A DNA stretch of 64,000 bases from Aricia agestis (Eukaryota > Arthropoda > Insecta > Lepidoptera > Lycaenidae): assembly GCF_905147365.1 (NCBI RefSeq), contig NC_056417.1, forward strand, positions 11,244,501 through 11,308,500, written 5' to 3'. Position 1 is the stretch's first letter; each line of letters opens with the position of its first letter. This document shows positions 1 through 10,158 of this stretch, in pieces. Made by a program: the position numbers and the translations under genes. The notes under the pieces are model-generated. The model was not told where the DNA came from. It searched no databases and was given only the letters and a program-made list of their open reading frames with translations.

Positions 1-179
1 TTTTCGAGTTTGCTTAGAACAATGCAGGTTAATCACTTATTGTCTCACAAGCAAGATTATGCGTCAGATGCGCATGTAACAGGTCGATCCTGATCCTGAA
101 TTCTACGGGATTTCTATATCGCCTTTAACTATAGAATTTCATGTATTACATAAAGAATTTTAGTCTCTACTAGTGTCCG

Positions 180-268
180 ACCGAAACTGATTTTTCAGCC
201 GAAACCGAAACCGAAACCGAACTTTCGGCCTTACTCTTAGTTTCGGCCGAAACCGAAACCGAAACTTG
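180..268. repeat. Left subterminal CCGAAA array of the hAT element
   Basis: Runs of CCGAAA are interrupted by inverted units (TTTCGG). Together with the mirror-image array at 2088-2195 they make the ends of the element largely self-complementary. In hAT elements subterminal short repeats are typically transposase-binding sites; that role here is inferred. Confidence 0.8.
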
Positions 269-1242
269 GTAAAACATTCAAAATTACGACTATTTACTGA
301 AATTTATTGATTTTTAACATAAATTACAATTTTTTAAACTAAAGAAAAAGTACTACATTGAATTTTTTACTTTTTGCGACATTTCTTACCACAAATATCA
401 AAATTAATTAAAAATAACAAATATTCTAAGACTCGAATAACTTTTTGTACTATATTCCGTTTTTTATACGATTCCTCCATTTTATATATTCCGTTTTGTA
501 CACGCGTTTCGTCTCATTCACAGCAAATCCGATTTTTATCTTCTGAACGCCCGATATTCGAGTTTTAACTTCATAAAACACATGTCCTGTTGGTGTAGTG
601 ACAGATCGAAAAACAAAGGCGAAAAAAATTGTTAAGTTGACAGTTTTCACAGATATGCGTTTGGTTAGCTTATTTATCGTTTCTTGCTATTTGTTACTAA
701 AACAACGTGACAAGGCTCAAAGATGATAAAAATGTATGAAAAACATCAATCAAACTTATAAAGTAAACTTAGATTCATTAATCGCGATTAAATGAAGAAT
801 GTAAAATCTATTTGAAAAAAAACGAGATTCACGTCGCCATATAAACGCGTTCATTGTTCAATGAGAACTTAGTTTAATTAAACGTTTAAGTGTGATTAGT
901 GAAATTCCCCTTAATGTATCATAACGAAGGATTACCCTAAGAAACAAGAGCAGAAGTTATTTGAAGTCATTTTATTTTAGTGCGATTCACCTAAGAAATA
1001 GAACGCGTTTAGTGTACACTAAATTGGTTCTACACGTATAAACGCGTTTATAGCACCAAATTGCATTTCACTAACATGAAGTTCACAACAAATCTGAGTT
1101 TTATCTTCAGAACGTCCAATGTTGCACGGTTAAATTTCATTAAAGCCGTTAAAGTCCTGCCAGTGTAGTGTCATGGCGAATCGAAAATCATAGACGAAAA
1201 AAATTATGCGTTTGGTTAAGTTTTATAAAACAAAGTTGTGCG

Positions 1243-1292
1243 ATTGGTGAAATAATCCCTTGGACGTATGTCCAAGGGATTATTTCACCAAT
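1243..1292. repeat. Perfect hairpin inside the hAT element
   Basis: Two 23-base arms (1243-1265 and 1270-1292) are exact reverse complements around a 4-base loop GTAT. It sits in otherwise unremarkable AT-rich filler and matches no flanking repeat unit. Confidence 0.9.
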
Positions 1293-2216
1293 ATATCGTT
1301 CAGTAGTATTACTCAACGACGTACTACTGAAAACAAAAACAATAATTGCAGTATATTATTTTTATGGGAGACATGGACACGACTGCGGTCGAAGTTCAAA
1401 ACGAAATGACTAAGCAAACTTGCAGTTGACGTCATATTTTTTTTCTTCAGAAGGCATTTTGCCACTAAACCTGAAAAATATACTGAGGGCCGCAAGATTG
1501 AAGCTTACGGGGAAGTGGACTAGATAAGATTGTAGCAGGGTAGGAACGGTCTAATTCCTAAGAGATTGCGTGTCCAAAAAAAAAAGAGTGAGGCGAGATG
1601 ATTTACTAGATAAATCTCACAAGATATATCCTAAGATATCTTATAATCTCACAGTCAAACAAAATTCTTAAGTAAATAAAGTTCACACACAATATAATCA
1701 ATTTATCATAGCATTTACTAAATCGTTTGTTTGGGAAACATTGTTAAAATAGCACGTAATTTGCTAACAGTTATATATATTAAATAAGCCTGCTTTTATC
1801 GTAGAAATAAAATTCAATGATATAATTTCGATAAAAATAAGTTAAGACAATTTAATTCTTCAAGCCCCATAAGAGCACCGGTGATCGCGACAACAATAGA
1901 ATGCAAAAGAATTTCCTGGAATCTGCGATCGAAGTATTAATGAAAATAAAACGCAGAGCTAATTTTTGATTTGGGACTAATCTGGAATACATAATCTCAA
2001 AACATGATTAAATAGATGATGGCGAACTGAGCCAGGGCCTCGCTGGCAAGCAAGCTCGAGTTAATTGCGAAGTTTACCGAACGATGCATGAGTTTCGGTT
2101 TCGGTTTCGGCTATATTTTGGCCGAAACCGAAACTAAGGCCGAAGCTAGATTTTTTGGCCGAAACTGGCCGAAACTGAAACCGAAACCGAAAGTTCGGTC
2201 GGTCACTAGTCTCTAC

Positions 2217-2708
2217 CCTTGAACTTTATTCCATTTCGCATTTCTATTGTACGGCGAAGTTATTAAGTAATTTACAATCATCATCATTGTTTATTTCTAC
2301 TGCCGTGGCGCAGTTGTACCGTAGAAAACTGATCTGAAAGTTCAAGGTCACTGCCGCGACATATCTTATATCTTTAAAATCATTTGTAGAGAATGTCATT
2401 TTATTCGTGTTTTATCGAATACCGAGCAAAGCTCGTTTACACAGCTAGTTATATAAATTAATATGATATCCGTAATAATTCAATTTAGGCTCATATTTTA
2501 CCCTGCAACATAAGAATATTACCTTAACAAAATTGGATTGGGATAAGAAAGGAGTCGCAAGGCGTAGGATTAATATAATAATATGCCAAAAAGCTTTGAT
2601 ATAATATTACCAAACATAGAAGTCAACCGAACAAAGTTTCTAACGATATTACGCTACTCACCTGCTGAATAATATTTGATTATAGTAAAAAACTAGTTTT
2701 AAGAACTG
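2217..2708. other. Intergenic/intronic DNA, no gene seen
   Basis: AT-rich sequence between the hAT element and the next MITE. No open frame, RNA gene or recognisable repeat was found. Confidence 0.6.
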
Positions 2709-2943
2709 CCTATTTTCACCAACGGTCTCCTAACGCTAAGTGTTCCCTGGCGATCTTTGCGGGTCAAATATCTCTTAAAACAAACACATTTTAAAAAAAA
2801 GCAATGTTTTTCAAACGTTCTTACGCACTAAAGACGAACGTGACACACAATAATTCGTGAAATCTTGAAGGATACGTACCCTTAATGGCCGCTAGGGGAC
2901 CACTTAGCGTTAGGAGGCGGTTGATGAAAACAGGCATAAATCT
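2709..2943. mobile_element. MITE with 35-bp imperfect inverted ends
   Basis: The left end (CCTATTTTCACCAACGGTCT, continuing through CTAACGCTAAGTG) is matched in reverse complement by the right end, which finishes in GGTTGATGAAAACAGG. Length is about 235 bp with no coding capacity. A target duplication could not be settled. Confidence 0.75.
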
Positions 2944-3256
2944 TGCATTTTTAAAAGGAGGTGTGTCTTCAATCGACTGAATACTTATGGGTCTTATTTA
3001 TGGCTTGCCTTGCCCGCTGCTGTTTAGCAGAACTAGGCTCAAGTGTATCGCTCAGACTTGGCATATGCAAAAAGGGTGGTCAAAATAATGGACTCTCTTC
3101 GGGGTTGTTTGGGGCCTTTGTGACATTTGAGGGAACATAAAGTAGAGTCTGTCTTGCATGAAGATTTCCCTGTCAAATACAAGTCATGTTCAAGCCATTC
3201 CCTGAGTTTTAATCTTTGCCCTAAACTGAAATATTTAATTTTGGTAACGTCGTAAT
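2944..3256. other. Flank of the BEL/Pao insertion, no gene seen
   Basis: Unique-looking sequence directly left of the retrotransposon. A 94-codon minus-strand frame here runs into the LTR and has no recognisable motif, so it is not called as a gene. Confidence 0.5.
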
Positions 3257-3261
3257 GTAAT

Positions 3262-3905
3262 TGTGCACGACAGACAGTAAATAGTGTATGGACTATGGAC
3301 ATTTCAGTGAAAAATAGTGCCATTCAATGGGATGGGTTTAGAGCCAGTGTGGTAGTGCCGATTTCTGTAACCGAAAAGTGAGGGAGATAGTATACATCTC
3401 GAGCGGGCTATCCTTGTCCCAGACAAGGAAGTCCCGTGCGAAAGGGACAGCCAGAGGCGACCGTTATGTCGGGGGGCGGCGAGGTAGTATAAATATAGGA
3501 AAAATAGATTTTTACAATTATTTCGGTTACGGAGGTCGGCACGAACATGTTTATTATGTAAAATTATAGCTAAGAGAATTGTACAAATAAAACCAATGTA
3601 TATTTTGTAAATTAATGTAATTTTCGTGGAAACTCAATAAATTTTCCTTCCAAGGGGGTGAGGCATGGAATGTTCTAGAAGCTGGGTACCGGGGCCGATA
3701 TAAATATGGGTCGGCCGCCATAGTACGACACTCGCTCTCCAACGTTGCCCAGCTTCGGAACTACTGTGTGCTTGCTACCTGGAACAAGACTGAAAAAGTG
3801 TTTAAATTCATCTCCTCATCAAATAATCATCATCATCATCCTCATTACTACAAGAAACGCTGACCTAGGCGATCTACGGGGAATTAGCGCAAGCTGTCCC
3901 CCACA
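3262..3905 (+). repeat. 5' LTR of the BEL/Pao element (644 bp)
   Basis: Starts TGTGCACGACAGACAG and ends in CCCCCACA. It matches the 3' LTR throughout by eye except for 15 extra bases at about 3777-3791. A TATAAATA box lies at 3699-3706, and AATAAA motifs lie near 3586 and 3638. Confidence 0.95.
3699..3706 (+). promoter_or_regulatory. TATA box in the 5' LTR
   Basis: TATAAATA about 200 bases before the LTR end, placed to start transcription near 3730. The same box recurs in the 3' LTR (about 9967-9974). The promoter role is inferred from position and consensus. Confidence 0.6.
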
Positions 3906-3910
3906 TTGTA

Positions 3911-3930
3911 TGGTCCTTCGCAAAGCCGGA
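3911..3930 (+). other. Primer-binding site, tRNA-Tyr-like
   Basis: Five bases after the LTR the sequence TGGTCCTTCG is complementary to the 3' end of insect tRNA-Tyr (remembered as ending CGAAGGACCA). The complementarity resumes after three extra bases (CAA) with AGCCGGA. The bulged match could be sequence decay or a tolerated variant. Confidence 0.55.
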
Positions 3931-3996
3931 TTCTACGGCCGGATTCTCTCCGAGGAAAAAAGAAAATCAAGAAGCCAGTGCGGTCAGTGAAGAAAG

Positions 3997-6900
3997 ATGT
4001 CCAAATCGAAGGCTTCAAGCATCGCCGATGGGGCCGAACGAGCGAGTCAAACCGGAGTCCAGACGAGAAGCGGAGCATCGACGCGCCCCGCGGCTCCACC
4101 GGTCGAAGAACAGGAGGAAAACTCCAGGGAAACCGCCGAAACGTCCGAAACAGAACAAACCTCGACGGAACGAACCTCTACCACCGCCAGCGAGAAAACA
4201 GCAGTAGAAGAGGACTCACGACGGAAGAAGCGTGCGCCTCAGGGAAAGGAAAGCAGGAGGAAAATTTTGGAAGCTGAGGAAAAGCTGGCGGAATTGAAAC
4301 TGGCAGAGGCACGTGCATCGCTCGCCCTCGCAGAAGCCAAGCTGGCCAGGGAAAAGGCCATGCTGGCCTGCGGAGACGAGGAGGGAAACGAGGTAGCAGA
4401 AAAGGAAACGGACAAGGTGGAAGAGTGGCTGCAAGGGCAAACCATTAACCCTGCGGCCGAGGAAAAAGAAAAGCAGAACGAAAATGAAGAAAAGAAAAAT
4501 GAAAATTCGGAAAATGAACCGGAGCACAGAAAAGCTGAAGAAAAACAGAAGAGCAGCGACATCACTTCGCTGGCGGCGGCGCTCACACAGGCCGTCCGCA
4601 TGTCAAGAGACGCCCCCAGGTTTCTCCAAGAGCTTCCCCCGTTCGCCGGACATTCGACGGGGTGGCTCGGCTACAGGGCGGCGTACTACGAGACTGAAGA
4701 AATGTTCTCGCACACCGAGAATACTATGAGGCTAAGAAGAAGCCTCAAGGGAGCAGCCCTCGAAGCGGTCGAGAGTCTACTCATCAGCCAACCGGAGCCG
4801 CGAGCAGTCATCCAGGCGCTGGAAAGAAGATTCGGCCGTCCAGACACACTGGCGATGGGTGAAATACAGAAAATCAAGGCGTTGGGCAGGCTGAGTGACA
4901 GCCCGCGCGAAATCTGCATATTTGCTAACAAGATAGCGAATGTGGTGGCCACGCTGGAGACACTTAAAAAGGTACACTATATGTTTAATCCTGAATTAGT
5001 GAAAAGTATTGTAGAAAAGCTGCCGCCCATTCTGCGCAACAAGTGGTACGATTTTGCCGCAAGAAGAAAAGAAGATACGTCGGACTTGAAGAAGATGACC
5101 CTGTTCCTCAATGAAGAAGCCGACAAATGCAGTGCGTATGCGCTGCCCGAGGAGACCGAACCTCACCCGGAGAGGCCCCAGAGAAGAAGACTGGAACGGG
5201 CTTTCGCCACAGAGGTAAGTGGCAGGAAAAGGTGCCCGATGTGCCAGAACGAACACCACTTGACGGAGTGCAAGCAGTTCCTCGGGACCCCTGTGAACGA
5301 GCGCTGGAACATAGCGAAAAAGAACCGCATCTGTTTTCAATGTTTGCGGAGCAACCACCGCCGAGGGGGCTGCGGGGCAAAGAGGTGTAGTGTCAACGGG
5401 TGCGGCATGGCGCACCACCGCCTGCTGCATCACTCCAGACCACCGGCAGACCAGCAACAGCCGACGGCGCCGCCACAGGCCATGGAAGCAGGGGAGGCAG
5501 CGACCGTGGAAATAGTGAGCAGCACCAACTGCCTTCAGGAACGACAAGCCTTCCTAAAGGTCGCTCCGGTCACGGTCTTCGGCAAGAACAGCACCAGAAT
5601 AGACACCTACGCACTCATGGACGACGGCAGCACAGTAACACTCATCGATGAAGACCTGGCGGAGCTCCTCCACCTGGACGGGCCTCGCCACGACATGTGG
5701 GTGCAGGGCCTCAGTGATACAAAGAAGTACGAAAACAGCAAAAAGGTAAGCTTCAAGATAAGGGGGCGCCACTGTAAAGAAGAGTACGGCGTGGGGAGTG
5801 CAAGAACAGTAAAGAAGCTGCTATTCACGCCGCAGAAAATTCGCAAGGAAGACCTGCACGACTGCGCGCACCTGAGGGGCCTTGAAGACCACCTGATATA
5901 CGAAAATGCGCGCCCGAGAATCCTGCTGGGTCAAGACAACTGGGAGTTGCTGCTGGCCCTCGAGACGAAAACGGGAAGGAGAAACCAGCCGGTCGCATCC
6001 CACACACGACTCGGTTGGGTGCTGCACGGATACAGGTCGTCACATACGCAAACTATAGCCTTCTGTGGCCACACAGTAGCCAAAAAAGAGGAGAAGACAG
6101 AAGACAATATGGAAAACATGATGAAGAGGTTTTTCGACCTGGAATCACTTGGGATCGAAGCCAGAAAACAGAAAAATGACCCAGAAGAGCGTGCGCTGGA
6201 GATACTTAAGAAAACCAGTCGAAGACTTCCTGATGGGCGCTTCGAAACCGCGCTGCTCTGGAAGGACGAGAAGGAAGTCATTCCCAACAACTACAACGAT
6301 GCCTGGAAGCGTCTCAGGTCCCTGGAAAAGAAGCTGGATCGAGACCCGGGCCTGAAAGAAAAATACGAAGAAAGAATAAACAACCTGCTGGAATCCGGAT
6401 ACGCAGTGCCAGCACAGGAGCCACCGGCAGCAGGGAGAACGTGGTACTTACCTCACTTCGCCGTGTGCAACCCAGCGAAACCAAAAATCAGGTTAGTACA
6501 CGACGCCGCGGCCAGATCCCATGGCCGCAGCCTCAATGACATGCTGCTCTCCGGCCCCGACCTTCTTCAGTCGCTGCCAGGAGTCATCATGAGGTTCCGC
6601 CGACACTCTGTGGCGGTAACCGCGGACATCAAGGAGATGTTCATGCGCATCCGCGTCCGGAAAGAAGACCGGGACGCACTCCGCTTCCTGTGGAGAGGTA
6701 ACGAACGAGAAGAAAAGCCGCAAGAGTACCAGATGGCGTCCCTTATCTTCGGGGCCACGTCATCGCCATGCACGGCTCTGTACGTAAAAAACAAGAATGC
6801 AGAAGAGTTCCAGGAAAAATATCCGCGTGCTGTAGCGGAAATCAAGAAAAACCACTACATGGACGACTTCATATCTAGCTTCCCGAGTGAAGAAGAAGCA

Positions 6901-9552
6901 CTGGAGACATCGCAGGAAGTCGACATGGTCCACCGGCACGCCGGGTTCGAGCTGCGAGGCTGGACATCGAATAGCGAAGCCATACGCCGACGTCTCGGGA
7001 ACGACCGAGACTCCAAGGAGGTCCCTGTGGGAGAAGACTGCGCAGACAAGACGCTGGGAATATGGTGGGAGGCGCATGAAGACCTGCTGCGCTTCAACCT
7101 GAACGAGGCGAAGATACCTCGCACCATCATGAGCGAGGAGCGGGCCCCCACGAAGCGTGAAGCCCTCAGTGTCGTGATGTCATTGTTCGATCCGCTCGGA
7201 CTACTGTCACCGCTCACCATGCCCGCTAAGAAGTTCATGCAGGAGACCTGGAGGTACGGCACCGGATGGGACGAGCCCATACCGGAGCAGCTCGTCCCCA
7301 AGTGGACGGCGTGGACAAGAGATCTACAACAAGTAAGAAAAATAAAGATTCCCCGCTGCTACAACCTGCAGCCTGAAATGGTAAGTGAAATGCATACCTT
7401 TGTCGACGCGAGTGAAGAGGCATACGCCGCAGCTGTCTACATTCGTATGGTGCGCGAGGACGGAGCAGTACACACGGCGCTCGTGGCAGCCAAAAGCCGC
7501 GTAGCCCCGCTGAAGCCGACGTCCATCCCGCGCCTGGAGCTGCAAGCTGCTCTACTGGGTACCCGCCTCGCGAAGACTGTGGAGAAAGAACTAGAAGTCG
7601 AGCTGGTAAGGAAAACATACTGGAGCGATTCCCGCACAGTGCTGGCGTGGATACGCGCCGAGCCGCGGGCCTACAAAACGTTCGTCGCGCACCGCCTCGC
7701 CGAAATAGAGGAAACAACGAAAGTCAGCGAGTGGCGATGGGTGCCGACGAAAGAAAATGTGGCCGACGACGCGACGCGCGCCACACCCACGGACTTCGGA
7801 GCCGCCCACCGATGGTTCAGCGGGCCCGAATTCCTGAAAAAAGAAGAAAAATTCTGGCCGAAAGAAGGAAAACCGGCGGAGAAAACGGACACGGGTGAAG
7901 AAAAGTGTTTTGTCGCACGATACATCGCGCTACAAGACAGTTTACCCGACATCGAACGCATAGGAAGATGGAAGACGTTGATACGAGCTACAGGTCGTGT
8001 ACTACAGTTCATTGACCTCTGTCGTTCCCCGCGAGAAACCGTGGCAGCTGTGCGACAACGCACAAAGAAGAATAAAGAAAAGGATGCGGCCTGGGACTCG
8101 CGGCGATCGAAGAAAGGAAAATCCGCGACACGAATGGATCCAGTTACGCGAAGAAAATACGTCGCACTCGACGCACGGTACCTCACTCGTGCCGAGGCAC
8201 TCTGGCTGCGCCGAATGCAAGAAGAATCCTATAGCAAAGAAAGAAAACGAATAGAAGAAAACCGTTCTCCAGCGGCGGGAGACCGCCTCGCCTCGCTGAG
8301 TGTCCACCTGGAGGAGGGCCTCATCAAGCTACGGGGTCGAGTAGCAGCCGCAGAAGACATCAGCCGGGAAACCAACAACCCGGTTATCATGGATGGCAGC
8401 CACAGGTACACGAAATTATATATCCAACAGATACACGAAGAAATGCATCACGGCGGAGTAGAAGCAACCGTGAACGAGATCCGGCAGAGGTTCTGGGTGA
8501 CCCGGATACGCCCCACAGTCAAGGGTGTGATCCGGGCCTGCCTGGCCTGCCGCATACGCCGAGCCAAGCCGACGTGTCCGGCCACGGGCGACCTGCCCGT
8601 CGCCCGGCTGGCGCACCACGCGCGGCCATACACCTTCACAGGGCTTGACTATTTCGGCCCTGTGGAGGTCACCGTGGGCAGACATCGAGAGAAGAGATGG
8701 GTGGCCCTCTTCACATGTCTCACCATGAGGGCCGTCCACCTGGAGGTGGTGACGTCTCTCAGCGCCGACTCCGCCATCGCAGCACTGCGGAGGTTCGTCG
8801 CCCGACGAGGACAACCGACTGAACTATGGTCGGACAACGCGACCTGCTTCAAGGCCGCCGAGAAGGAGCTACAACAAGAATGGGAAAAGTATAAGAGCGA
8901 AGTCAACGCCCGCCGCATCAACTGGCGGTACATCCCTCCGTCCGCCCCCTTCATGGGCGGTGCGTGGGAGCGGCTGGTGCGGAGCGTGAAGGAGTCCCTG
9001 CGAGTCACTCTACACGAGCAGCATCCGAGCGACGAGACCCTCTACACACTCCTTGTAGAGGCGGAAAACATCATCAACTCGAGACCACTTACCTATGTCT
9101 CGGTTGACCCCGAGGAGCCCGAGGCCTTGACCCCCAACCACATACTGCTGGGGTCGGGCTGCCATGTACCTGCTCCAGGAAGATTCGAAGAAGAAAAGAC
9201 ATCGGTGCGGCAGCTGTGGAAGCGCGCGCAGCACCTGGCAGACGTGTTCTGGCGGAGGTGGGTGAGGGAGTACCTCCCACTCCTCCAGCACCGCCGGGAG
9301 CCACACACCCGAGGCTCCGATCCCGCGGTGGGTGACGTCGTTATCATATGCGACTCGAACCTACCGCGCAACATCTGGCCACGCGGGAAGATCAAGAGGA
9401 CATATCCAGGCAAGGACGGCGTGGTACGGGTCGTGGACGTGGAGACCGCGAACGGCCACGTTCTCCGGCGGCCCACCAAGAAGATCGTCGTGCTACCGGG
9501 GGTGTCGCCTGCGCGACCGGCGGGAGAAATGTGCACGACAGACAGTAAATAG
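3997..9552 (+). CDS. BEL/Pao gag-pol polyprotein (1851 aa)
   Basis: A single open frame encoding all retrotransposition functions. Residues about 75-180 are Glu/Lys/Ala-rich and probably coiled-coil. About 195-350 is a Gag region of the DUF1759 type. Zinc knuckles follow: one beginning CPMC at 413 and a CX2CX4HX4C knuckle at 446-459. An aspartic protease motif DDGST is at 542-546. Reverse transcriptase has catalytic Asp877 (DIKEMF) and YMDD at 954-957. An RNase H-like region shows Asp1137, Glu1181 and Asp1211. The integrase has an HHCC finger (H1480, H1484, C1515, C1518) and a catalytic triad Asp1551, Asp1613, Glu1658, followed by a DUF5641-like C-terminus to about residue 1820. The ATG at 3997 is the first in this frame after the leader; the stop lies 23 bases inside the 3' LTR. 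All catalytic residues I checked are present, with no stop or frameshift. Confidence 0.95.
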   Translation: MSKSKASSIADGAERASQTGVQTRSGASTRPAAPPVEEQEENSRETAETSETEQTSTERTSTTASEKTAVEEDSRRKKRAPQGKESRRKILEAEEKLAELKLAEARASLALAEAKLAREKAMLACGDEEGNEVAEKETDKVEEWLQGQTINPAAEEKEKQNENEEKKNENSENEPEHRKAEEKQKSSDITSLAAALTQAVRMSRDAPRFLQELPPFAGHSTGWLGYRAAYYETEEMFSHTENTMRLRRSLKGAALEAVESLLISQPEPRAVIQALERRFGRPDTLAMGEIQKIKALGRLSDSPREICIFANKIANVVATLETLKKVHYMFNPELVKSIVEKLPPILRNKWYDFAARRKEDTSDLKKMTLFLNEEADKCSAYALPEETEPHPERPQRRRLERAFATEVSGRKRCPMCQNEHHLTECKQFLGTPVNERWNIAKKNRICFQCLRSNHRRGGCGAKRCSVNGCGMAHHRLLHHSRPPADQQQPTAPPQAMEAGEAATVEIVSSTNCLQERQAFLKVAPVTVFGKNSTRIDTYALMDDGSTVTLIDEDLAELLHLDGPRHDMWVQGLSDTKKYENSKKVSFKIRGRHCKEEYGVGSARTVKKLLFTPQKIRKEDLHDCAHLRGLEDHLIYENARPRILLGQDNWELLLALETKTGRRNQPVASHTRLGWVLHGYRSSHTQTIAFCGHTVAKKEEKTEDNMENMMKRFFDLESLGIEARKQKNDPEERALEILKKTSRRLPDGRFETALLWKDEKEVIPNNYNDAWKRLRSLEKKLDRDPGLKEKYEERINNLLESGYAVPAQEPPAAGRTWYLPHFAVCNPAKPKIRLVHDAAARSHGRSLNDMLLSGPDLLQSLPGVIMRFRRHSVAVTADIKEMFMRIRVRKEDRDALRFLWRGNEREEKPQEYQMASLIFGATSSPCTALYVKNKNAEEFQEKYPRAVAEIKKNHYMDDFISSFPSEEEALETSQEVDMVHRHAGFELRGWTSNSEAIRRRLGNDRDSKEVPVGEDCADKTLGIWWEAHEDLLRFNLNEAKIPRTIMSEERAPTKREALSVVMSLFDPLGLLSPLTMPAKKFMQETWRYGTGWDEPIPEQLVPKWTAWTRDLQQVRKIKIPRCYNLQPEMVSEMHTFVDASEEAYAAAVYIRMVREDGAVHTALVAAKSRVAPLKPTSIPRLELQAALLGTRLAKTVEKELEVELVRKTYWSDSRTVLAWIRAEPRAYKTFVAHRLAEIEETTKVSEWRWVPTKENVADDATRATPTDFGAAHRWFSGPEFLKKEEKFWPKEGKPAEKTDTGEEKCFVARYIALQDSLPDIERIGRWKTLIRATGRVLQFIDLCRSPRETVAAVRQRTKKNKEKDAAWDSRRSKKGKSATRMDPVTRRKYVALDARYLTRAEALWLRRMQEESYSKERKRIEENRSPAAGDRLASLSVHLEEGLIKLRGRVAAAEDISRETNNPVIMDGSHRYTKLYIQQIHEEMHHGGVEATVNEIRQRFWVTRIRPTVKGVIRACLACRIRRAKPTCPATGDLPVARLAHHARPYTFTGLDYFGPVEVTVGRHREKRWVALFTCLTMRAVHLEVVTSLSADSAIAALRRFVARRGQPTELWSDNATCFKAAEKELQQEWEKYKSEVNARRINWRYIPPSAPFMGGAWERLVRSVKESLRVTLHEQHPSDETLYTLLVEAENIINSRPLTYVSVDPEEPEALTPNHILLGSGCHVPAPGRFEEEKTSVRQLWKRAQHLADVFWRRWVREYLPLLQHRREPHTRGSDPAVGDVVIICDSNLPRNIWPRGKIKRTYPGKDGVVRVVDVETANGHVLRRPTKKIVVLPGVSPARPAGEMCTTDSK
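9521..9529 (+). other. Polypurine tract of the BEL/Pao element
   Basis: CGGGAGAAA immediately precedes the 3' LTR, the position of the plus-strand primer. It is short, and it overlaps the end of the coding frame. Confidence 0.55.
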
Positions 9553-10158
9553 TGTATGGACTATGGACATTTCAGTGAAAAATAGTGCCATTCAATGGGA
9601 TGGGTTTAGAGCCAGTGTGGTAGTGCCGATTTCTGTAACCGAAAAGTGAGGGAGATAGTATACATCTCGAGCGGGCTATCCTTGTCCCAGACAAGGAAGT
9701 CCCGTGCGAAAGGGACAGCCAGAGGCGACCGTTATGTCGGGGGGCGGCGAGGTAGTATAAATATAGGAAAAATAGATTTTTACAATTATTTCGGTTACGG
9801 AGGTCGGCACGAACATGTTTATTATGTAAAATTATAGCTAAGAGAATTGTACAAATAAAACCAATGTATATTTTGTAAATTAATGTAATTTTCGTGGAAA
9901 CTCAATAAATTTTCCTTCCAAGGGGGTGAGGCATGGAATGTTCTAGAAGCTGGGTACCGGGGCCGATATAAATATGGGTCGGCCGCCATAGTACGACACT
10001 CGCTCTCCAACGTTGCCCAGCTTCGGAACTACTGTGTGCTTGCTGAAAAAGTGTTTAAATTCATCTCCTCATCAAATAATCATCATCATCATCCTCATTA
10101 CTACAAGAAACGCTGACCTAGGCGATCTACGGGGAATTAGCGCAAGCTGTCCCCCACA
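9530..10158 (+). repeat. 3' LTR of the BEL/Pao element (629 bp)
   Basis: Identical by eye to the 5' LTR apart from lacking 15 bases after CTTGCT (about 10040). The stop codon of gag-pol (9550-9552) is inside it. The short frames within it also occur in the 5' copy and are not genes. Confidence 0.95.

Larger units (their letters stand above)
172..2208. mobile_element. Non-autonomous hAT-type DNA transposon, 2.04 kb
   Basis: The element begins TAGTGTCCGACCGAA and ends TTCGGTCGGTCACTA, terminal inverted repeats of about 15 bp with one mismatch. It is flanked by an exact 8-bp direct repeat GTCTCTAC (164-171 and 2209-2216). An 8-bp duplication and a YAGNG-type start are the usual signature of the hAT superfamily (established knowledge). 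Both ends carry arrays of the hexamer CCGAAA in both orientations (about 180-268 and 2088-2195). No transposase-like frame is visible inside: the longest open frames are about 60-80 codons and unremarkable, so the element would depend on a transposase encoded elsewhere. The preserved duplication argues for a fairly young or at least undisturbed insertion. Confidence 0.85.
3262..10158 (+). mobile_element. Full-length BEL/Pao LTR retrotransposon
   Basis: A 6.9-kb element bounded by near-identical direct LTRs (3262-3905 and 9530-10158), each beginning TG and ending CA, and by an exact 5-bp target duplication GTAAT (3257-3261 and 10159-10163), the size expected for BEL/Pao integration. In order: 5' LTR, a tRNA-Tyr-like primer site, a 91-base leader, one uninterrupted gag-pol frame, a short purine tract, and the 3' LTR. 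There is no env-like frame. Complete LTRs, an intact frame and a preserved duplication point to a recent insertion of a potentially autonomous copy. It lies upstream of the first visible TEX2 exon, most likely in an intron of that gene. Confidence 0.95.

Noticed and set aside
180..268. Telomere-like repeat (CCGAAA)n
   Set aside because: Insect telomeres use TTAGG; these hexamers are subterminal to a hAT element with a proper target duplication.
3378..3569. 63-codon frame repeated at 9646-9837
   Set aside because: It lies within both LTRs; the duplication is the LTR, not two genes.
3906..4277. 123-codon frame overlapping the start of gag-pol
   Set aside because: It is in another frame of the gag-pol coding sequence and shows no domain; an upstream frame in the leader cannot be excluded but has no support.
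4996..5547. 183-codon minus-strand frame
   Set aside because: Shadow of the BEL/Pao Gag coding region.
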